From positions 1 to 13,629 of the forward strand of contig CATPAT010000249.1 of NCBI GenBank assembly GCA_955652155.1: a stretch of DNA of 13,629 nucleotides. The letters are read 5' to 3'. Source of the stretch: an uncultured Chthoniobacterales bacterium (GTDB lineage Bacteria; Verrucomicrobiota; Verrucomicrobiia; Chthoniobacterales; UBA10450). The position numbers and the translations under genes were made by a program. Below, piece after piece: positions 5,716 to 11,380 of the stretch (positions are counted from its first letter, which is position 1; each line of letters starts with the position of its first letter). The notes under the pieces were generated by a model. It saw nothing but the letters and a program-made list of their open reading frames with translations. It was not told the DNA's origin and ran no database searches.

Positions 5716-6341
5716 AGGTGGCCGATCATTTCGCCGGCGACACTGCGCGGATCAAGGCGGTTAAGCTTTTTCTTCATGCTCGATGTGAGCAGCGAAATGT
5801 GCGGGATCTCGCAAAGATGTTCGGCGATAAACCAGACCGGCTTGTCGGTTGTCGTCCAATTAAGATGGTCGAAGCGGGCCAGATTCACCGGACGCGAGTA
5901 GCGACGCAGGGTGCGCGCGAATCGCAGATTGAAATAAATATTGAAATAGCTCATCGCCAGCTCGCGTAACGTGCGATAAACCGGCTCGCGATAACGACAG
6001 CCGGTGAAGTTGGACTTGGCGACCGCGCCCCAATGGCCGCGCATCTTGAAAATCGCGACGACATGGTCAGTGTCTTGTTCCGCTTCCAAATCGAAGATGA
6101 GCGGAGGAAAACCGAGAACGCGAAGTGCAGCCGCGGCAAAAATTCCGCCTTCGAGACAAGACGCGGTCTGTTCGTGCAAAACGTGTTTCGGCGAACGCGC
6201 GGTGTAACCCAAATTATAAGGCAGCTCGTCTAAGAAACACTGCACGCCGTAAGGCGTTTTTAACGCGCGGACCGCGCGCAGTTCCGCGCGGCTTAAGCCG
6301 AAATCGCGCCGAGTAGATGTCGATCTTATATTGTTCGCCAC
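5697..6341 (-). CDS. Transglutaminase-like (papain-fold) protein, GTG start within a repeat
   Basis: A 214-residue protein that looks like a transglutaminase-like cysteine protein. C62 in TASCLEGGIFAAAALRVLGF follows the Cys-before-helix pattern, H93 in DTDHVVAIF is the histidine on a strand, and N111 in GAVAKSNF could be the third polar residue. The C-terminal 90 residues (YFNIYFNLRFARTLRRYSRP and onward) are basic and aromatic-rich and unassigned. Activity could be peptidase, amidase or none; the family is uncharacterised to my knowledge. The frame reaches back only to the stop of the upstream NlpC/P60 gene and contains no ATG before residue 130, so the GTG at 6341 is the likely start. That GTG and the next residues (MANNIRS) lie inside repeat copy B, so the native N-terminus may have been replaced. 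Confidence 0.75.
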   Translation of the reverse strand: MANNIRSTSTRRDFGLSRAELRAVRALKTPYGVQCFLDELPYNLGYTARSPKHVLHEQTASCLEGGIFAAAALRVLGFPPLIFDLEAEQDTDHVVAIFKMRGHWGAVAKSNFTGCRYREPVYRTLRELAMSYFNIYFNLRFARTLRRYSRPVNLARFDHLNWTTTDKPVWFIAEHLCEIPHISLLTSSMKKKLNRLDPRSVAGEMIGHLKKSGR

Positions 6342-6372
6342 CGCGAGTCCGTCCCTTGACGGATCGATCTTG
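6321..6372 (+). repeat. 52-base dispersed repeat, copy B (start of the transglutaminase-like gene)
   Basis: It matches copy A at 3294-3345 in 43 of 52 positions without gaps. Its stem, TCCGTC-CCTT-GACGGA (6348-6363), is perfect here. The right end, TCGATCTT at 6364-6371, repeats as TCGATCTT at 6320-6327 on the left, an 8-base direct repeat that could be a target duplication or part of the element. On the minus strand it supplies the GTG start and first codons of the gene that ends at 5697, in a different frame from that used by copy A. Confidence 0.85.
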
Positions 6373-6389
6373 GCGCTAGGCGCGAAGAT

Positions 6390-6917
6390 TTACAACCCAA
6401 CCGGGTGCCGCGCTTCGAAACCTCCCGCCGGCACGCGTTCGGTTGCTTGCCAGCCGGGCGCCCAACGGTCGTGCGCTGTGATATAAGGTGTGGTGTCGAG
6501 TCGCAAGCCCGCGATGATGGCGTAGGTATGGCCGTTGCGCGCGTAAATCGTGATCCATTTGCCGCGACCTTGTTCGCCGAATTTGCGGAACTCGGATGAG
6601 CTAATCGGCGACTTGAGCAGACCGGCCGCACCGAGCGCGTAGGAGACAGTGCCCGAGCAATCATAACCGCGATCGGCAAACGATTTGTGGCCGCCTCCAA
6701 AGACGTATGGCTTCCGGTGAAGCTGGTTCGCTGCCCAAATAGCCCGCTTCACAGCGAGCGGCGCGCCTTCCGGCGCTGCAGCCTGACCAAGACGAAGACG
6801 AGCACGCGTTCCGGGCACCGTTGGACCGATAGCCGGGAAAGGATTCGCGTTCGCGGATGATGCGATTGCGGCCAAGACAGCCGCGCCAATTAGCATTTTA
6901 GGGCTCAGGGGATACAC
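6390..6917 (-). CDS. Exported NlpC/P60-type cysteine peptidase
   Basis: A 175-residue protein predicted to leave the cytoplasm: basic start, hydrophobic MLIGAAVLAAIASSANA (residues 8-24), then a mature chain from NPFPAIG. The catalytic domain shows GGGHKSFADRGYDCSGTVSY (74-93) with nucleophile C87 in the DCSG motif, and H130 in NGHTYAIIAGLRLDT as the partner; H149 may complete the site. The family usually cuts peptidoglycan stem peptides. Compared with typical members, the histidine motif is GHTYAII where GHVGIY-like sequence is usual, so substrate may differ. The ATG at 6917 is taken; an ATG at residue 8 (6896) would also leave a signal peptide. Its stop is 48 bases upstream of the GTG of the next gene in the same frame, and the two may be co-transcribed. 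Confidence 0.87.
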   Translation of the reverse strand: MYPLSPKMLIGAAVLAAIASSANANPFPAIGPTVPGTRARLRLGQAAAPEGAPLAVKRAIWAANQLHRKPYVFGGGHKSFADRGYDCSGTVSYALGAAGLLKSPISSSEFRKFGEQGRGKWITIYARNGHTYAIIAGLRLDTTPYITAHDRWAPGWQATERVPAGGFEARHPVGL

Positions 6918-7152
6918 AGACCGTTTCGGAGCGTGTCCTATGCCACAAGAACCCGCTTTGCCAAGAACAAAATCTTCTGGGCCACACTTTATGAAAGCCC
7001 TTCCGGAGGTCTCTTGTTAGGCTGCTGCGGAATGTTTTATGCTGTATAAATATCGCCTCGCCCGCCAGCCGTAATTATCCGACCCACGGCAAAGGGCATG
7101 CCCCAACCGGATTTTCGCGAAGTGCTCTCTACCCCCGAAGAAAAACTGTTTT

Positions 7153-7178
7153 CGCCACCGGTAGGTCTACCGCTGGCG
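7153..7178. repeat. 26-base near-perfect palindrome
   Basis: Reads CGCCA, C, CGGTAG, GT, CTACCG, C, TGGCG. It has 11 paired bases on each side broken only by one C-C mismatch (7158/7173) and a 2-base centre. It could be a dimeric protein binding site, or one unit of a REP-like element. It is not followed by a T run on either strand, so it is a poor terminator. Confidence 0.6.
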
Positions 7179-7220
7179 TCTGCAGTCCCGGCTGGCAAGA
7201 AGAAAAATATTTTCGGCCGC

Positions 7221-7285
7221 GGTGTCCGGCTGAGTCGGTCAACATGGACGTGTCGGTAGTGGTCTTGGTGGTCTCGGCGGACACC
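7221..7285. repeat. Inverted repeat with 8-base perfect arms
   Basis: GGTGTCCG at 7221-7228 and CGGACACC at 7278-7285 are exact reverse complements 49 bases apart, with partial pairing continuing inward. It lies 46 bases before the coiled-coil gene start, so it may shape that gene's leader or mark the ends of a small element. Function is unknown. Confidence 0.45.
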
Positions 7286-7330
7286 ACTAAATTTGCTTCG
7301 CTGAACGGCGGCCGGTGATATTGTTTTGAC

Positions 7331-7924
7331 ATGATGCGCGCAGCCGCGCTTCTTGGATTTGTCGCCATAACTTTATTCGCGCAGGAGCCGAGCAAAGATC
7401 CCGATTCGTTCGACATTGAGCCGCCGCTGCTGATTCCAAATCGCGAGGACGAGCAGCTGTCTAATCCGAAACCCGAGTCTGCTCCCGCGCGAGATGTCGA
7501 TCTTGCCAAGCTCGAAAAAGAATTCGAGCGCGCCAAAAGGAATGCTGCCGGTGCGGAACGGCTTTGGAAAATTGGCGCGCTGTCGAAACTGGAGGCCGAG
7601 CAACGAGTTCTGCGTTGCGTTCACCTCGAATTTGATCTCGCTAATGCCCGCTTGGTTTGCGCCAAGGAGGAAATGTTGGAAAAAGAAAAACAGCTGACCG
7701 CCGGCAAAATTGAAAAGGCGGATCTGGCGCAATCCGAAACTGGTCTTGCGCTCGCGATCGAAGCGGCGCATGCCGCGACCGCGAAGCGCGAGCGGGCTGA
7801 GATCGATGCGGCCGAAGCCAATGTGCATCGCCAGGAAAAACTTCTCGCGTTCGGCAGAGCGCGAAAATCAGACGTCGAACGCGCGGCGCAGAAACTTGCC
7901 GAGCTTAAATCGCTCAAGGAGTAA
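7331..7924 (+). CDS. Secreted coiled-coil protein with repeated helical hairpins
   Basis: A 197-residue protein with a short signal peptide (MMRAAALLGFVAITLFAQ) and an acidic, proline-rich stretch (19-56), then almost continuous charged helix to the C-terminus. Three segments share the pattern L-x-x-x-G-x-x-x-x-x-[ED]: LWKIGALSKLEAEQ at 78-91, LTAGKIEKADLAQSE at 122-136 and LLAFGRARKSDVERA at 171-185, about 43-49 residues apart. This pattern recalls the helical repeats of TolC/outer-membrane efflux proteins and of HlyD-type adaptors, but the beta-barrel and lipoyl parts are absent, so it is not an efflux protein itself. A periplasmic structural or adaptor role is inference. The start is ATG 7331 (a second ATG follows at once); no clear ribosome binding site is seen. 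It converges with the gamma-glutamyltransferase gene. Confidence 0.78.
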   Translation: MMRAAALLGFVAITLFAQEPSKDPDSFDIEPPLLIPNREDEQLSNPKPESAPARDVDLAKLEKEFERAKRNAAGAERLWKIGALSKLEAEQRVLRCVHLEFDLANARLVCAKEEMLEKEKQLTAGKIEKADLAQSETGLALAIEAAHAATAKRERAEIDAAEANVHRQEKLLAFGRARKSDVERAAQKLAELKSLKE

Positions 7925-7955
7925 ATTCGCCGACGAGACGCGCTGTCAGATCGGA

Positions 7956-9683
7956 TCAGTAGCCGGCTGCCTGGCCGTCTTTGCGCGATTCGCTTGCGCC
8001 AACGTAAACGCGTTGGCCATCGTGCATCTCAATCTTGATCGCTTGATAGCCGCCATAGCCGCCGACATCGACACGCACGTCGTGGCCGCGCTTTTTTAAT
8101 TCGCGCTGCGTCTCGGCGGGAATGCCGGATTCGAGATTCACGTAACCCCCGTTTTCCATTTTTTCGCCGGTCGGTTCGTTGTCGCCTTCGTGTTGCCAGC
8201 GCGACGCGTCGCCGGCTTCCTGCATATTCAAACCGAAATCGATTTGATTCGTCAGCACTTGCACGTGGCCCTGCGGTTGCATCCCGCCGCCCATCACCCC
8301 AAACGCTTCCCACGGTTTGCCGTCTTTCATCACGAACCCGGGAATGATCGTATGAAACGGTCGCTTGCCCGGCGCGTAAACGTTCGCGAGTCCCGGTTTC
8401 ATCGAAAACAATTCGCCGCGATCTTGAAACATGAATCCGAGTTCCGGCACGACGATGCCGCTGCCCATCCCGCGGTAATTGCTTTGAATGAGCGAGACCA
8501 TGTTGCCTTCATCATCGGCCGTGCACATGTAAATCGTGTCGCCTTGATCGAGGCTTCCAGCGGCAACAGTTTTGGCAGCGCGATTCGGATCGATTAACTT
8601 CCGCCGTTCGGTCGCATATTCCTTCGAGATCAATTTCGTCATTGGAATTTTCGCGAATGCCGGATCGGCATAATATTTGGCGCGGTCGGCCCACGCGATT
8701 TTCTTGGCCTCAATCATCCTGTGTAGCGTGTCGGGCGAATTGCGTCCCATCGCTTTCAGGTCGAATCCTTCCAGGATGTTTAGGATTTGCAGGGTGGCGA
8801 TCCCTTGTCCATTCGGCGGCAATTCAAAAACATCGTAGCCGCGATAGTTCGTCGAAACCGGATCGACCCACGAGCTCGTGTGTTTCTCGAAATCGGCTTT
8901 GCGCAAGAAACCGCCGTTCTGCTGCATGAAGATATCGATCTTGTCCGCGATCTCGCCTTTGTAAAAAACGTCGCGCCCTTTCTCGCCGATCAATCGCAAC
9001 GTTCTTGCCAGCGCTGGGTTCTTGAAAATTTCGCCTTTCGCCGGCGTCTGCCCTTTGCCGTCGAGCGTGTAAGTTTCGAGGAATGCGCCTGGAAGTCCAT
9101 TATAGAGCCGAGGACCGAATGCCCAATAGTACGCGATCAACTCTGTGACTGGAAAACCCTCTTCGGCATAACGAATCGCCGGGGCGAGATCGTCGGCGAA
9201 TTTCAGTTTGCCGAATTTCTTGTGGAGTTCGGCCCACGCATCAACCGTTCCCGGCACGCTGATCGGCAACATCCCTTGTGGCGGAATCGTCTTCCGATTC
9301 AGCTTGTCGAGCGCGGCTCTCATCTGCTCGTAACTCAAGCCGAGTGGCGAACGCCCGCTCCCGTTAATGCCGTAAAGTTTGTTCTCCTTCGCGCTGTAAA
9401 TAATCGCAAACAAATCGCCACCAATTCCGTTTGAAACCGGCTCCATCAAACCGAGTGTCGCATTCGCGGCGATGGCGGCGTCCACCGCGGTGCCGCCCTT
9501 TTTCAAAATGTCGATCCCAACTTGTGTCGCCGCCGGAACGCTCGTACAGACCATCCCATGTCGCGCCAGAACTTCCGACCGGGTTGCGAAATTTTTCCCG
9601 GTGATCCGATCGATTTGGGCGAGCGAACCGCCGCAGAATGCAATTAAGGCGATCAGAGGAATCAAGACACGAATGGATGGCAT
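7956..9683 (-). CDS. ggt: Gamma-glutamyltransferase-family Ntn hydrolase, exported
   Basis: A 575-residue precursor of the gamma-glutamyltranspeptidase fold, made as one chain that cuts itself before a Thr. The signal peptide is MPSIRVLIPLIALIAFCGGS. The large-subunit part has GGTAVDAAIAANATLGLMEP (63-82), NGIGGDLFA, SGRSP (109-113) and SVPGTVDAWAELHKKFGKL (142-160). T383 in GDTIYMCTADDEGNMVSLIQ is the predicted cleavage site and nucleophile. The small subunit has MGGGMQPQGHVQVL (464-477) where glutathione-type enzymes usually show a GSPGGSRI-like loop, so this is closer to the YwrD/acylase-like branch and glutathione may not be the substrate. I chose ATG 9683, which begins directly at the signal peptide; an upstream ATG at 9731 would add 16 unlikely residues. 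It diverges from the NlpC/P60 gene at 9765, sharing an 81-base spacer. Confidence 0.93.
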   Translation of the reverse strand: MPSIRVLIPLIALIAFCGGSLAQIDRITGKNFATRSEVLARHGMVCTSVPAATQVGIDILKKGGTAVDAAIAANATLGLMEPVSNGIGGDLFAIIYSAKENKLYGINGSGRSPLGLSYEQMRAALDKLNRKTIPPQGMLPISVPGTVDAWAELHKKFGKLKFADDLAPAIRYAEEGFPVTELIAYYWAFGPRLYNGLPGAFLETYTLDGKGQTPAKGEIFKNPALARTLRLIGEKGRDVFYKGEIADKIDIFMQQNGGFLRKADFEKHTSSWVDPVSTNYRGYDVFELPPNGQGIATLQILNILEGFDLKAMGRNSPDTLHRMIEAKKIAWADRAKYYADPAFAKIPMTKLISKEYATERRKLIDPNRAAKTVAAGSLDQGDTIYMCTADDEGNMVSLIQSNYRGMGSGIVVPELGFMFQDRGELFSMKPGLANVYAPGKRPFHTIIPGFVMKDGKPWEAFGVMGGGMQPQGHVQVLTNQIDFGLNMQEAGDASRWQHEGDNEPTGEKMENGGYVNLESGIPAETQRELKKRGHDVRVDVGGYGGYQAIKIEMHDGQRVYVGASESRKDGQAAGY

Positions 9684-9764
9684 GGCCGAAAGACTACCGG
9701 ATGTACACGACCGTGCCAAAGCTGGCTTCAAGGAAATGGTGGCCTGATCCGTCTAACCATTTGC

Positions 9765-10832
9765 ATGTTGATTAGAATTCTTATCGCGCTCGCCCTGATG
9801 GTTTCCACGATTGTCCCGGCGCCCGCAGCCGAGCAGTCTCTCGGCGCCGCGGTCAAGAAGGTTTTTTCTACGCCGACACCTACGCCAAGGCCGCGAAAAA
9901 AGAAGAGCGCTGTTGCGACCAAAAAGAAGTCGCCGAGTCCCACGCCGACTCCGAAGAAATCCTCGACACCACGGGAGGAAGAATCGCCGGTTCCATCCGC
10001 AACGCCTTTATCGAAAAAGAAGCAAACCCCATCAGCGACAGAGGAATCGCCATCGCCTACTCCAAAAAAGAAAAAAAGATCACTGACGCCAACGCCATCG
10101 CCCAGCGCCTTCCCACATCGAAAGAAAAGAAGTTCGCCCTCCCCACAACCGTTCGAAACACCATCGGCGTCTCCATCTGAAACTCCAATGCCAACGCCGA
10201 CCGCTACTCCGGCAGAGTCGCGATCGCCGACTCCACCGAAGAAACAGGGCGCGCCCAATGCCACCTTGTCGCCCGATGAAATTAAGGGCTTCGACAATTA
10301 TCCGCCCAAAGTGCAAAAACTTCTCACCAGCGCGCTCGAACTCACGACGCGCAATCTCGATTACAAATACGGCTCGGCCGATCCGAGTAGCGGCGGGATG
10401 GATTGCTCCGGTTTCGTTTATTTTGTCCTCAAACAAAACGATATCGGCGATGTGCCGCGGGATTCGAGTGAACAATATTCCTGGGTTCGCCGGGCCCGTC
10501 AGTTTGAGTCGGTCCTGAGTCAAAAGGACGACTCTTTTGAATTGGAAGACTTGAAGCCGGGCGATTTGCTTTTTTGGACCGGCACTTATGCGATCGAGCG
10601 CGATCCGCCGATTACGCATGCAATGATTTATCTCGGCCGCGAAAAGAAAACTGGTCACCGCGTAATGGTCGGCGCAAGCGATGGACGTGTTTATCAAGGG
10701 GAATCCCGCAACGGCGTAAGTGTTTTCGATTTCAAAGTGCAGCGAAACGGAAAAACGGACGATGGAAAATCGCGACCGACATTCATTGGGTACGGCCACA
10801 TCCCCGCTTTGCAGGAATCCCGGCAACCGTAA
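9765..10832 (+). CDS. Exported NlpC/P60 peptidase with a long Pro/Ser/Thr/Lys linker
   Basis: A 355-residue predicted cell-wall peptidase. The signal peptide MLIRILIALALMVSTIVPAPAA ends near residue 22. Residues about 35-165 are low-complexity, built from Pro, Ser, Thr, Lys and Arg (runs such as TPTPTPRPRKKK and SPSPTPTPKK), probably an extended basic tether that could bind an anionic wall or membrane. The C-terminal domain (about 175-350) has MDCSGFVYFVLKQNDI with nucleophile C214, then LKPGDLLFWTG (263-273), and THAMIYLG with H285; VGASDGRVYQG may supply the third site residue. These are standard NlpC/P60 motifs. The linker's repeats are also low-complexity in DNA, so length may vary between strains. 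The start is ATG 9765. The next gene follows after 42 bases on the same strand. Confidence 0.9.
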   Translation: MLIRILIALALMVSTIVPAPAAEQSLGAAVKKVFSTPTPTPRPRKKKSAVATKKKSPSPTPTPKKSSTPREEESPVPSATPLSKKKQTPSATEESPSPTPKKKKRSLTPTPSPSAFPHRKKRSSPSPQPFETPSASPSETPMPTPTATPAESRSPTPPKKQGAPNATLSPDEIKGFDNYPPKVQKLLTSALELTTRNLDYKYGSADPSSGGMDCSGFVYFVLKQNDIGDVPRDSSEQYSWVRRARQFESVLSQKDDSFELEDLKPGDLLFWTGTYAIERDPPITHAMIYLGREKKTGHRVMVGASDGRVYQGESRNGVSVFDFKVQRNGKTDDGKSRPTFIGYGHIPALQESRQP

Positions 10833-10874
10833 TTTTCCATCGACAAGCCCTGACGAATCCAAATAAGAGCAATC

Positions 10875-11294
10875 ATGAATCACAAACGAGGTTTCGTCGC
10901 ATTCCTGGTCGCATTCGTCTTCATGTTCTTCTTCGGATTCGTCTGGCATGGCATCTTGATGAAGCCGATGTACATGGCAACCGTGTCGCTCTGGCGCGCG
11001 GAAGCGGACTTTAACAGTCACTTTCCAATTCTCGTTCTCGGCCACGCGGTGGTCGCGTTCGCATTCACCGGCCTTTACGTGTGCAAAGTTGGAATCAACA
11101 GCGCCGGCACTGGCTTTGGCTACGGCATCGTCCTCGGAATTTTGGCCTGCGGGATAAACATCATCCGGTTCGCGGTTGAACCGCTGACGACAAATATTTT
11201 ATTGATGTGGTTCGCCGGTGATTTGATCTGCTTCGCCATCATGGGCGCTTTGGTCGGCGCGATTTACAAACCGCTGGCGACAACCACGACCTAG
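10875..11294 (+). CDS. Four-helix membrane protein of unknown function
   Basis: A 139-residue hydrophobic protein with about four membrane helices: FVAFLVAFVFMFFFGFVWHG (7-26), FPILVLGHAVVAFAFTGLYV (50-69), GFGYGIVLGILACGINIIRF (80-99) and TNILLMWFAGDLICFAIMGA (106-125). Between helix 1 and 2 is a conserved-looking WHGILMKPMYMATVSLWRAE (24-43). I do not recognise a function; small proteins of this form are usually annotated as hypothetical. Histidines 25 and 57 sit at helix ends and could matter, but that is speculation. The ATG at 10875 is the only sensible start, with a weak AAGAGC upstream. It lies between the NlpC/P60 gene and the CNB-ferredoxin gene, possibly in one transcript with both. 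Confidence 0.8.
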   Translation: MNHKRGFVAFLVAFVFMFFFGFVWHGILMKPMYMATVSLWRAEADFNSHFPILVLGHAVVAFAFTGLYVCKVGINSAGTGFGYGIVLGILACGINIIRFAVEPLTTNILLMWFAGDLICFAIMGALVGAIYKPLATTTT

Positions 11295-11380
11295 TCGCAC
11301 GGGCGACGTCCGATTTCTCGACTCGGGGAAATTGCTTCCAACGCGGTTGAGCGCTGCCTTATCATCGGCTTGCATTGCCC

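Larger units (their letters stand above)
6918..7330. other. Gene-free stretch with inverted repeats between divergent genes
   Basis: I see no convincing gene in these 413 bases. A short plus-strand frame (ATG 7098 to TAG 7257-7259, 53 codons) has no recognisable features. Two inverted repeats at 7153-7178 and 7221-7285 are listed separately. An AT-rich patch around 7031-7053 (GTATAAATA at 7043-7051) could hold a promoter, but no well-spaced -35 box goes with it. The flanking genes diverge, so promoters for both must lie here. Confidence 0.5.

Noticed and set aside
7045..7051. TATAAAT as a promoter -10 box
   Set aside because: The nearest -35-like TTGTTA (7014-7019) is 25 bases away, too far for a standard promoter.
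7098..7259. Possible 53-codon gene in the 413-base gap
   Set aside because: No recognisable domain, the frame contains the palindrome at 7153-7178, and the reverse strand is equally open, so there is no sign of coding.
9684..9731. Upstream ATG (9731) for the gamma-glutamyltransferase
   Set aside because: It would put 16 residues before a good signal peptide; ATG 9683 starts directly at it.
10080..11045. Long minus-strand open frame opposite the second NlpC/P60 gene
   Set aside because: It is the antisense shadow of a clear NlpC/P60 gene and shows no domain; its length comes from the skewed codon composition of the low-complexity linker.
11375..11380. TTG start two codons before ATG 11381
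   Set aside because: An ATG is available at once, and neither has a distinct ribosome binding site that would favour TTG.
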